Made by a program: the position numbers and the translations under genes. The notes under the pieces were generated by a model. The model worked only from the letters and a program-made list of their open reading frames with translations. It ran no database searches and was not told where the DNA came from. DNA of 6,850 bases from Paracoccaceae bacterium (GTDB taxonomy: Bacteria > Pseudomonadota > Alphaproteobacteria > Rhodobacterales > Rhodobacteraceae), in the NCBI GenBank assembly GCA_030625695.1, contig DAOUQK010000203.1, positions 1 through 6,850 of the forward strand, read 5' to 3'. Shown here piece by piece: positions 1-5,794 of this stretch. The stretch's first letter is position 1. The number at the start of each line of letters is the position of its first letter.

Positions 1-1191
1 GTCCGGGTCAGCGCAATGAAACAGCATTGGCGGCACAAACGCACCTTTGTCGGGGTCCGCGCCATCGACTGTGAAATTGTCAGGATCGCCAAATACCCGT
101 TCGGCCTCGGCGGCGATCAAAGCGGCCTTATCCAGAACGTCACGCTTTTGCCCGGCGCTGACCAGCGCCCCCATGCGGGTGGCCTCAAGACGGGGATCGC
201 CGATTCGGGTTTTGCTCAATCGTTCTGAAAGGGCGGCAATCACGGCATCCACCTGCCCAACCGGCGCAATGATACGGCGGATGGCCGTGCATTTCTGACC
301 GGCTTTGGCGGTCATCTCGCGGCTGACCTCTTTGACAAAAAGATCGAACTCCGGCGTGCCTGGGGTTGCATCCGGCCCAAGTATCGACGCGTTCAGGCTG
401 TCTTGTTCCGCGACAAACCGGGTGGCGTTTCGCAGCAACACCGGGTTCGCGCGCAGTTTCAGCGCCGTATCGGCGGACCCAGTAAAACTGACCACATCCT
501 GACCACCCAGATGGTCCAGCATATCGCCCAAGCCCCCCGCCACCAGTTGCAACGCCCCCGCTGGCAACAAACCGGAATCCAGCATCAATCGCACCGCCAG
601 TTCAGTGACATAACAGGTGTTGGTCGCCGGTTTCACAATTGCCGGAACCCCAGCCAACAAAGTCGGTGCCAGTTTTTCCAACATCCCCCAGACTGGGAAA
701 TTGAAGGCGTTGATGTGCACCGCGACCCCCAGCATCGGCGTGCAAATATGCTGACCCAGAAAGCTGCCGGTGCGGCTAAGCTGCTCAACCTCACCGTCAA
801 CATAAACGTGCCCATCCGGCATCTCGCGCCGCCCTTTTGAGGCAAACACAAAACACGTGCCGATGCCGCCATCAATATCGATCATGTGGTCGGCCTGCGT
901 CGCACCGGTATCAAACGACAGATCATACAGCGCCTGCTTGTGCTGGCCCAGGTGGCCCGCCAGCGCCTTAAGCATCCGGGCGCGGTCGTGGAAAGTCATG
1001 GCGCGCAAGGCCGGTCCGCCCACGTTGCGCGCGTGATCCAGCATCGCCAGAACATCCAACGCATCATTACCGGCGCGTGCAATCACCTCACCCGTGATGG
1101 CGCTGGCGATATCGCGCGCGCCCGCCCCCCGTGAAGTCCCCGGTGCGATCCATTGACCGGCGGCAAAACTGTTGACCTGTTGGATGCTCAT
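1..1191 (-). CDS. paaZ: PaaZ, bifunctional ring-opening enzyme (aldehyde dehydrogenase part), 3' end outside window
   Basis: In aerobic phenylacetate degradation PaaZ hydrolyses the oxepin-CoA ring and oxidises the resulting semialdehyde with NADP+. The window holds the first 397 codons, nearly all of the N-terminal aldehyde dehydrogenase domain. The reading frame is open to base 1. Visible motifs are HINAFNFPVWG (about residues 159-169, catalytic Asn164), the nucleotide-binding FTGS at 236-239, AEQDSLN with general-base Glu262, and GQKCTA with nucleophile Cys301. The Glu-Cys spacing of 39 matches E. coli PaaZ as I recall it. The start at 1191 has a GAGGAG ribosome site 6 nt upstream (1198-1203). 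The MaoC-like hydratase domain of full-length PaaZ (about 680 residues) would lie off the left edge, so its presence is untested; some relatives have only the dehydrogenase half. The gene is divergent from paaG. Confidence 0.93.
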   Translation of the reverse strand, partial: MSIQQVNSFAAGQWIAPGTSRGAGARDIASAITGEVIARAGNDALDVLAMLDHARNVGGPALRAMTFHDRARMLKALAGHLGQHKQALYDLSFDTGATQADHMIDIDGGIGTCFVFASKGRREMPDGHVYVDGEVEQLSRTGSFLGQHICTPMLGVAVHINAFNFPVWGMLEKLAPTLLAGVPAIVKPATNTCYVTELAVRLMLDSGLLPAGALQLVAGGLGDMLDHLGGQDVVSFTGSADTALKLRANPVLLRNATRFVAEQDSLNASILGPDATPGTPEFDLFVKEVSREMTAKAGQKCTAIRRIIAPVGQVDAVIAALSERLSKTRIGDPRLEATRMGALVSAGQKRDVLDKAALIAAEAERVFGDPDNFTVDGADPDKGAFVPPMLFHCADPD

Positions 1192-1216
1192 ATCACTCTC
1201 CTCATACGTTACCATT

Positions 1217-1249
1217 ATTATTGACCAACCGTTCGGTTTATGCAAGATG
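1217..1249. promoter_or_regulatory. Overlapping divergent promoters of paaZ and paaG
   Basis: On the minus strand, TTGCAT (1240-1245), a 17-bp spacer and AATAAT (1217-1222) make a plausible paaZ promoter; the -10 matches the consensus at 5 of 6 positions. On the plus strand, TTGACC (1221-1226) matches the -35 consensus at 5 of 6, and a weak -10 CAAGAT (1243-1248) follows after 16 bp. The two promoters overlap almost completely and both spacers contain the same inverted repeat. Assignments are by consensus match only. Confidence 0.55.
1227..1238. promoter_or_regulatory. Putative PaaR operator (AACCG-TT-CGGTT)
   Basis: AACCG and CGGTT form a perfect inverted repeat around a 2-bp centre. It resembles the ACCG...CGGT half-sites described for TetR-type PaaR regulators of phenylacetate genes. 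It sits inside the -35/-10 spacer of both divergent promoter candidates, so a bound repressor could shut paaZ and paaGIK together. The regulator encoded at 3818-4414 is the obvious ligand, and phenylacetyl-CoA the likely inducer. The inverted repeat is seen directly; the regulator pairing is inference. Confidence 0.6.
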
Positions 1250-1272
1250 AGAGACAACAATTGGGGGATAGT

Positions 1273-2064
1273 ATGAGCGATAGCATTCTGGTTCAGGATC
1301 ATGGGCACTGGCACGAAATCACGCTGAACCGCCCCGACCGACTGAACAGCTTCAATGACGCGATGCATGTGGCCCTACGCGCCGCGATTGAAGGCGCACG
1401 CGATAACGGCGCACGGGCGATCCTGCTGACCGGTGCTGGACGCGGGTTTTGTGCCGGACAGGATCTGGGCGACCGCGATCCCTCAAAAATGGACGGGCCG
1501 CCGGATTTGAGCAAGACAATCCTGAAATGGTACGCGCCACTTATCCGTCTGATCCGCTCGCTGGAATTCCCGGTAATCTGCGCGGTAAATGGCGTGGCGG
1601 CCGGGGCCGGGGCCAACATTGCTTTGGCCTGCGACATTGTCCTGGCGGCGACCAGTGCCAAGTTCATCCAAAGTTTCGCCCGCGTGGGTTTGGTCCCGGA
1701 CGCAGGCGGCAGTTTCGCCCTGCCGCATCTGTTGGGCGAGGCCCGCGCCAAAGGTCTGGCCCTGACGGCGATGCCATTACCCGCCACTCAAGCCGCCGAA
1801 TGGGGGCTGATCTGGAAGGCAATCCCGGACGCGGACCTGATGGCTGAAGCCCGCACAATGGCTGCCAATATGGCGCAAGGGCCAACCGTTGGGCTGGGAC
1901 TGACGAAGATGGCAATTCAATCGGCGGCGACCAATACGCTGGACCAACAGCTTGAACTTGAGGCGCAATACCAGAAGATCTGTGGAGAAAACTCGGACTA
2001 CGCCGAAGGGGTCAGCGCCTTTCTCGGTAAACGCGCACCCGTTTTCACCGGACCAAAATCATGA
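1273..2064 (+). CDS. paaG: PaaG, 1,2-epoxyphenylacetyl-CoA isomerase (crotonase family)
   Basis: PaaG converts ring-1,2-epoxyphenylacetyl-CoA to oxepin-CoA and also shifts double bonds later in the pathway. The 263-residue product matches the E. coli PaaG length (262) and resembles it closely throughout. Visible are LNRPDRLNSFND near the N-terminus, the oxyanion-hole segments GAGRGFCAGQDL (about 54-65) and NGVAAGAGANIAL (about 106-118), and the catalytic aspartate in VPDAGG (Asp143, equivalent to the Asp of IPDCGG in E. coli). The end, GVSAFLGKRAPVFTG, is also typical of PaaG. I chose ATG 1273 over the in-frame ATG at 1240 because it gives the family length, follows a GGGGGA purine run, and leaves room for the promoter; 1240 lies right beside the operator. 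It is first gene of the operon and overlaps paaI by ATGA. Confidence 0.94.
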   Translation: MSDSILVQDHGHWHEITLNRPDRLNSFNDAMHVALRAAIEGARDNGARAILLTGAGRGFCAGQDLGDRDPSKMDGPPDLSKTILKWYAPLIRLIRSLEFPVICAVNGVAAGAGANIALACDIVLAATSAKFIQSFARVGLVPDAGGSFALPHLLGEARAKGLALTAMPLPATQAAEWGLIWKAIPDADLMAEARTMAANMAQGPTVGLGLTKMAIQSAATNTLDQQLELEAQYQKICGENSDYAEGVSAFLGKRAPVFTGPKS

Positions 2065-2504
2065 CACCAAGGGAACGCGCCGAACGCAGCGCAGCGGCGA
2101 TGATGGCGACGGACAAAGCCTCGCCCTGGGTCGGGATAAAGTTGCAAACGGTGGATGAGGGCAGTGCTACGATGACGCTGGATGTGCAAAGCCATCATTG
2201 CAACGGCCATGGCATCTGCCACGGCGGCATCATCTATACCCTGGCCGATACCGCCTTTGCCTTTGCCTGCAACAGTCGCAATCAGTCCACTGTAGCACAC
2301 CATAATGCGATCAGCTATCTGACACCGGGCCAACCGGGCGACCGGCTGACTGCCGAGGCAAGTGAGACCAGAATGGCCGGGCGAACCGGCATCTATGACG
2401 TTACGGTCCGCAATCAGAACGATCAGGTGATCGCCGAATTCCGCGGCATTTCGCGTGCGATCAAAGGCCAGCATTTTGACGAAAACGAAGGAACCGCGCA
2501 ATGA
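2061..2504 (+). CDS. paaI: PaaI, hydroxyphenylacetyl-CoA thioesterase (hotdog fold)
   Basis: This 147-residue hotdog-fold thioesterase hydrolyses ring-hydroxylated phenylacetyl-CoA and similar dead-end thioesters, freeing CoA when the pathway stalls. The family signature is clear: NGHGICHGGIIYTLADTAFAFACNS (split here as NGHGICHGG, 48-56, and LADTAFAFACNS, 61-72). Asp63 corresponds to the catalytic Asp61 of E. coli PaaI. Later ISYLTPGQPGDRLTAEA and GIYDVTVRNQ match the PaaI core strands. The start codon overlaps the paaG stop as ATGA and has no strong ribosome site of its own, so translation is probably coupled to paaG. The stop overlaps the paaK start in the same way. Confidence 0.92.
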   Translation: MTPRERAERSAAAMMATDKASPWVGIKLQTVDEGSATMTLDVQSHHCNGHGICHGGIIYTLADTAFAFACNSRNQSTVAHHNAISYLTPGQPGDRLTAEASETRMAGRTGIYDVTVRNQNDQVIAEFRGISRAIKGQHFDENEGTAQ

Positions 2505-3811
2505 AAGACCTAAGCCCGAAACCCTCCGACCTTGAGCCGATAGAAACCGCCTCCCGCGATGAAATCCAAGCGTTGCAACTAAAGCGGCTGAAGTGGTCTC
2601 TGCGACACGCCTATGACAACGTAGCGATGTACAAAAAACGTTTTGACGAGGCCGGGGTACATCCTGATGACCTCAAATCCCTGTCTGACATCGCCAAATT
2701 TCCGTTCACCTACAAAGACGATCTGCGCGATAACTACCCGTTTGGCCTGCTGGCCGTTCCGCGTTCCGAGATCATTCGCATTCACGCCTCCTCCGGGACC
2801 ACAGGCAAATCAACCGTGGTGGGATATACCAAAGGCGACATCGACAATTGGGCCGACCTTGGCGCGCGGTCTTTGCGTGCTTCGGGCCTGCGCAAGGGCG
2901 ACATGGTGCATAACGCCTATGGTTACGGTTTGTTCACTGGCGGGCTTGGCGCGCATTACGGCATTGAACGGCTGGGCGCCACCGTGGTGCCGATGGGCGG
3001 TGGGCAAACCGAGAAACAGGTCACACTGATCAATGATTTCCGCCCCGACGGAATAATGGTCACCCCGTCTTATATGCTGAATATTCTCGAGGCATTTCAC
3101 AAGGCCGGACTGGACCCGCGCGAATGTTCGTTATCGGTTGGCGTTTTTGGTGCCGAACCCTGGACCAACGCCATGCGTGAAGAAGTCGAAGCGGCGTTTG
3201 ATATGCATGCGGTCGATATCTATGGACTAAGCGAGATCATGGGGCCGGGTGTCGCCAACGAATGTGTCGAGACCAAAGACGGGCTGCACATCTGGGAAGA
3301 CCACTTTTACCCCGAAATCATCAACCCGGAAACCGGCGAAGTGGTCAAAGACGGAGAGCCGGGCGAATTGGTGTTCACCACCCTGACCAAACAGGGCCTG
3401 CCAATGATCCGCTATCGCACCCGCGACCTCTCAAAGCTTCTGCCGGGCACGGCGCGTTCGATGCGGCGGATGGAAAAGATCACCGGGCGTTCAGACGACA
3501 TGATCATCCTGCGCGGCGTCAACGTGTTCCCGACCCAGATCGAGGAACAGGTAATGGCAACCGGCGGCCTGGCACCTTATTATCAGATCGAGCTGTATAA
3601 GTCGGGCCGAATGGACGCGATGCGGGTGATGGTCGAGGTCGAGCCCAAGGCCGCCGGCGCGGCCAGCAAAGCGGCAGCCGAACGGATGTTAGCCAAGCGG
3701 ATCAAGGACGCGGTTGGCGTGTCCACCGAAGTCATCGTTGGCGACCCCGGCTCTGTCGCGCGCTCCCAAGGCAAGGCCGTCAGGGTAATCGACAACCGCA
3801 CCAAGGGTTAG
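2501..3811 (+). CDS. paaK: PaaK, phenylacetate-CoA ligase (AMP-forming)
   Basis: PaaK activates phenylacetate with ATP and CoA to phenylacetyl-CoA, the entry step of the pathway, in the cytoplasm. At 436 residues it has the standard length of the family (E. coli 437). Adenylate-forming motifs appear in order: the phosphate-binding loop SSGTTGKS (97-104), YGLSEIMGPG (241-250), RYRTRD (304-309), the hinge region GRSDDMI (329-335) followed by LRGVNVFPTQIEE, and the C-terminal SQGKAVRV with the conserved adenylation lysine Lys425. An AAGGA ribosome site (2488-2492) lies 8 nt before the start, which overlaps the paaI stop as ATGA. No truncation or missing key residue is seen. Confidence 0.96.
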   Translation: MKDLSPKPSDLEPIETASRDEIQALQLKRLKWSLRHAYDNVAMYKKRFDEAGVHPDDLKSLSDIAKFPFTYKDDLRDNYPFGLLAVPRSEIIRIHASSGTTGKSTVVGYTKGDIDNWADLGARSLRASGLRKGDMVHNAYGYGLFTGGLGAHYGIERLGATVVPMGGGQTEKQVTLINDFRPDGIMVTPSYMLNILEAFHKAGLDPRECSLSVGVFGAEPWTNAMREEVEAAFDMHAVDIYGLSEIMGPGVANECVETKDGLHIWEDHFYPEIINPETGEVVKDGEPGELVFTTLTKQGLPMIRYRTRDLSKLLPGTARSMRRMEKITGRSDDMIILRGVNVFPTQIEEQVMATGGLAPYYQIELYKSGRMDAMRVMVEVEPKAAGAASKAAAERMLAKRIKDAVGVSTEVIVGDPGSVARSQGKAVRVIDNRTKG

Positions 3812-3817
3812 ACGCAT

Positions 3818-4414
3818 ATGGCCCGCACCATCGCCAAAGACCACGACCAGAAACGCGCGCATATATTGCGGGCGGCGGCGGTGGTGTTCGCCGACCAGGG
3901 GTTTGACCGCGCATCGATGAGCCTGCTGGCGCGCGAATGCGGGATATCCAAGGCCAATATCTATCACTATTACGATGGCAAAATGGCGATCCTGTTCGAC
4001 ATCCTCGACAGCTATCTCAAGGCATTGCGGGACAGGGTATTGGCGGTCGAGATGGTCGGCAAAACCCCCGAGCAGACCTTGCAAGCCATCATCACGGAAA
4101 TCCTGTTGGCCTATCAGGGCGCGGACCACGAACACCAAGTGCAGATCAGTGCGATGTCGGCGCTGCCGCACGCGCAACAGGAACAATTGCGTGGATACCA
4201 ACGAGAGTTGGTGCGCTTTGTCGATGTGGCGATCCGGGCCAACGCGCCCGAAGTCTTTGAAGGCGATGCCAGTAAACTGCGCGCGACGACCATGTCGGTG
4301 TTTGGCATGCTGAACTGGTATTACATGTGGAATTCCGGGGCCGGGTCGCAGGCGCGGGACGACTATGCTCAGATGGTTTGCCATATGACTCTGCATGGGA
4401 TTAAGGGACTTTAG
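3818..4414 (+). CDS. paaR: TetR-family regulator, probable PaaR repressor
   Basis: The 198-residue product has a TetR N-terminal DNA-binding domain: an ILRAAAVVFADQGFDRASM helix region, then the helix-turn-helix LLARECGISKANIYHYYDGK (about 36-55) with the typical IYHYY recognition helix. The C-terminal 130 residues are all-helical ligand-binding sequence without a diagnostic motif. It starts 6 nt after the paaK stop, with AAGGG at 3803-3807 as ribosome site, so it is the last gene of the paaGIK operon and would be controlled with it. The position points to PaaR, the phenylacetyl-CoA-responsive repressor of several proteobacteria, acting at the inverted repeat 1227-1238. TetR family membership is certain; the symbol is inferred from context. 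Confidence 0.82.
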   Translation: MARTIAKDHDQKRAHILRAAAVVFADQGFDRASMSLLARECGISKANIYHYYDGKMAILFDILDSYLKALRDRVLAVEMVGKTPEQTLQAIITEILLAYQGADHEHQVQISAMSALPHAQQEQLRGYQRELVRFVDVAIRANAPEVFEGDASKLRATTMSVFGMLNWYYMWNSGAGSQARDDYAQMVCHMTLHGIKGL

Positions 4415-4474
4415 AAAACAGCCGCATTGCCCTGCGCAACCCAAGCGTACCAACCATTGACGTCCGGCCTTTAT

Positions 4475-4528
4475 TACACCACCCTCTGATAACATGTCAT
4501 ATATGACATGTTATCAGAGGGTGGTGTA
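4475..4528. repeat. Perfect 54-bp palindrome (27-bp arms, no spacer)
   Basis: The arm running from TACACCACCC to CATGTCATA (4475-4501) is followed at once by its exact reverse complement (4502-4528), with no mismatch and no loop. The centre is CATA|TATG, and each arm contains the small palindrome ACATGT. Symmetry stops at both ends (T opposite T). In single-stranded form it would make a very stable hairpin or cruciform. It lies 60 bp past the paaR stop, so it could act as a transcription barrier for the paa operon, but no T tract follows. Confidence 0.97.
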
Positions 4529-4532
4529 TAAT
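4503..4532 (+). promoter_or_regulatory. Strong sigma70-like promoter candidate reading rightward
   Basis: ATGACA (4503-4508, 5 of 6 to the -35 consensus), an 18-bp spacer and an exact TATAAT (4527-4532) occupy the right half and edge of the 54-bp palindrome. An inverted repeat, GCACTT-AC-AAGTGC (4534-4547), covers the expected start site and could be an operator. No plus-strand gene follows before the minus-strand gene at 4701, so the product would be a short RNA or antisense transcript. Because of the palindrome, the same -35 occurs on the minus strand, with a poorer -10, TAATAA (4471-4476). Confidence 0.45.
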
Positions 4533-4533
4533 C

Positions 4534-4547
4534 GCACTTACAAGTGC
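4534..4547. repeat. Short inverted repeat GCACTT-AC-AAGTGC
   Basis: Perfect 6-bp arms around a 2-bp centre begin 2 bp after the TATAAT box. The position suits an operator over a transcription start. No matching copy was noticed elsewhere in the window. Confidence 0.6.
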
Positions 4548-4630
4548 TGCTGTGCCATAAATAATAGGCGTTGGGGCAAAGGTTTCTTTGCTGCTAACCA
4601 GATTTTCAGATACGTCACCCATGCTGCCAC

Positions 4631-4652
4631 AATGTTTCGCGCGCGAAACATT
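4631..4652. repeat. Perfect 22-bp palindrome with parS-like core GTTTCGCGCGCGAAAC
   Basis: An 11-bp arm, AATGTTTCGCG, is followed immediately by its reverse complement. The inner 16 bp share the outer GTT...AAC and central GC with the GTTNNCNGCNGNNAAC consensus of alphaproteobacterial repABC-plasmid parS sites, but carry G/C where the consensus has C/G at positions 6 and 11. It lies 48 bp past the stop of the minus-strand rhodanese-HigA gene, so a role in transcription termination is the main alternative, although no U tract follows. Confidence 0.85.
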
Positions 4653-4700
4653 CACTCAAATTGTCGGCAATTCTTTAACCTGTTGGTAATGCGGTTCACC

Positions 4701-5369
4701 CTAAAGGGCATGCGCAATACGAGGCTTGATCTCGCGTCGTATCTGCTCACCCACCTTATGGCGCGCGCGTTCCAGATCATGTTCGGTCTGCAAGGTTACC
4801 CAGAAATCCGCCGCCGTGCTGAAAAAGCGGGCCAAGCGCAACGACAATTCCACCCCGACGCTGGACTCACCCTTTAACAGGTCGTTCATCCGCCCTTCGA
4901 GTACGCCAATACTGGTCGCCAATTCAGACACTGAAATACCCAGCGGCGTCATGAATTCATCCCGCAAGACATCGCCCGGACGCGGGCACAGGAACACCGG
5001 CTCGACCGCCTTTGCTTCCTCATCCGGCGCAAGAAGCTGCATTTCGGTGGCGTAGCCCGCTGCCTTCCACGCATCCATCCCGCCGGTCATATGCACAATG
5101 TCCTTGTGCCCTTCGTTCAGCAGCATCTTACCAGCCGCCTCAGAACGTTTGCCCACCGCGCAATGCAGTACGATATTTCGACCCGGCAGGGTTGGGAAAA
5201 ATTCGGCGTCAAAGCTGGACAAGGGCAACAACAGGGCGCCGGCAATATGCTCGGCCTCGTATTCCGTGGTTTCGCGTACATCCACCAATAGAATCTCGTT
5301 ACGGTCCAACCAATCCTTGATCTGTTTCACATCGGCGGCCCGCACAACGCGCTTTGGCTTGCTGGTCAT
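4701..5369 (-). CDS. Rhodanese domain fused to HigA-type antitoxin/HTH domain
   Basis: This 222-residue protein has two domains. Residues about 8-107 form a rhodanese domain with LLVDVRETTEYEAEHIAGA, the active-site loop CAVGKRS (catalytic Cys70, able to carry a persulfide) and MTGGMDAWKAAGY near the end. After a short linker, residues about 128-205 match HigA/VapI-type addiction-module antidotes: PGDVLRDEFMTPLGIS, the XRE helix-turn-helix in SELATSIGVLEGRMNDLLKG, and the LSLRLARFFSTAADFWVTLQ signature. I chose the start at 5369 because AAGGGG (5377-5382) sits 7 nt upstream; in-frame ATGs at 5375 and 5396 fit that site badly. No HigB-like toxin is adjacent: the gene stands alone between the palindrome region and the insertion element. 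A sulfur-responsive regulator is a reasonable guess; the target is unknown. Confidence 0.85.
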   Translation of the reverse strand: MTSKPKRVVRAADVKQIKDWLDRNEILLVDVRETTEYEAEHIAGALLLPLSSFDAEFFPTLPGRNIVLHCAVGKRSEAAGKMLLNEGHKDIVHMTGGMDAWKAAGYATEMQLLAPDEEAKAVEPVFLCPRPGDVLRDEFMTPLGISVSELATSIGVLEGRMNDLLKGESSVGVELSLRLARFFSTAADFWVTLQTEHDLERARHKVGEQIRREIKPRIAHAL

Positions 5370-5516
5370 GGTCATTCCCCTTTGAACGCCGGGCATCTAA
5401 CCCGAATCGAGTCCAAACTTGCGTCCATTTTCCATAACCTTCAACCGCGTTATTATTTGCGATAGGTGCCTGACACGGGCTGCCAATCTCTGTCACCGCA
5501 ATGAATTTCGATGAAT
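5370..5516. other. Intergenic region upstream of the rhodanese-HigA gene
   Basis: This stretch must hold the minus-strand promoter of the fusion gene. The best candidate I see reads leftward with a TTGGCA -35 near 5480-5485 and a poor -10 (TATCGC) 16 bp on, so it is not listed as a promoter. Its right part is moderately AT-rich and leads into the direct repeat that marks the insertion element. No open frame with a ribosome site was found. Confidence 0.4.
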
Positions 5517-5533
5517 TATACCAACCCGTCCAA
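5517..5533 (+). repeat. Direct repeat copy 1, TATACCAACCCGTCCAA
   Basis: It matches 6781-6797 at 16 of 17 positions (T at 5529, C at 6793). Further matches follow in both copies: GACCGGCC (5539-5546 and 6799-6806) and a GTAGGRTGGG hairpin that starts exactly 42 nt after the repeat start in each. Confidence 0.9.
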
Positions 5534-5539
5534 TGATTG

Positions 5540-5793
5540 ACCGGCCCCTGGCCGGTAGGGTGGGAAATTTTGCCCACCTTTGTTGCGATCAATGAGGCGG
5601 TGGGCAGTCCTGCCCCCCCTTGTCTCTTCCAAATCTGTCATATGTAGTACAGGCAGACGAGCCCCCGTCCCACCCTTGGTCTTGAAAGACCGTGGCGTAG
5701 CTTGGGGCTCGTCTGCCTTATCTCCCATCACCCTGAACAGTTGCATGGGGCGTGTCCCACTACGATCCGACCCCGCAGATCAAGGATAGGTAT
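5540..5793 (+). ncRNA. Candidate IS110 bridge RNA in the left non-coding end
   Basis: IS110 elements encode a structured RNA in the non-coding left end whose loops pair with donor and target DNA and guide the recombinase. This region has the right place and a rich set of stems: ACCGGCC-CCT-GGCCGGT (5540-5556), GGTGGG-N8-CCCACC (5559-5578), alternative TGCCCACC/GGTGGGCA (5571-5578 with 5599-5606), GGGCA-GTCC-TGCCC (5602-5615), and a 15-bp stem AGGCAGACGAGCCCC/GGGGCTCGTCTGCCT (5651-5665 with 5704-5718). That stem encloses an internal loop with the hairpin GGTCT-TGAA-AGACC (5678-5691), the architecture of a guide loop. The ends of the RNA are unknown; the assignment rests on position and folding. 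Confidence 0.5.
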
Positions 5794-5794
5794 C

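Larger units (their letters stand above)
4415..4700. other. Intergenic region without a supported gene, rich in inverted repeats
   Basis: These 286 bases separate the paa operon from the convergent rhodanese-HigA gene. I see no coding region with a ribosome site. Codon content and AT level differ from the dense coding on both sides. The region holds a 54-bp perfect palindrome, an exact TATAAT, GCACTT-AC-AAGTGC (4534-4547), GCAAAG-GTTT-CTTTGC (4576-4591), a 22-bp palindrome (4631-4652) and AATTG-TCGG-CAATT (4659-4672). No classic GC stem followed by a T tract is present, so termination of the paa operon would rely on the long palindrome or on Rho. Confidence 0.7.

Noticed and set aside
1240..1272. 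Upstream ATG start for paaG
   Set aside because: It would add 11 residues absent from PaaG homologues, has no ribosome site, and sits 2 bp after the operator within the promoter.
3689..4495. Long minus-strand open frame (268 codons) antisense to the regulator and the end of paaK
   Set aside because: It lies fully opposite two well-supported genes, shows no recognisable motif, and begins inside the 54-bp palindrome; it is a by-product of GC-rich codon use.
4475..4528. 54-bp palindrome as an ordinary Rho-independent terminator
   Set aside because: No T tract follows on either strand, and the right edge is an exact -10 box; a terminator role remains possible but is not supported by the usual signature.
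4621..4689. 22-residue small open frame in the palindrome region
   Set aside because: No Shine-Dalgarno sequence before the ATG, and no hydrophobic or other recognisable pattern.
4494..4877. Plus-strand open frame of 127 codons starting in the palindrome
   Set aside because: No ribosome site, unusual composition (many Cys, Arg), and it runs antisense into the clear rhodanese-HigA gene.
5370..5396. Upstream ATG starts (5396, 5375) for the rhodanese-HigA gene
   Set aside because: The AAGGGG ribosome site is placed correctly only for the ATG at 5369.
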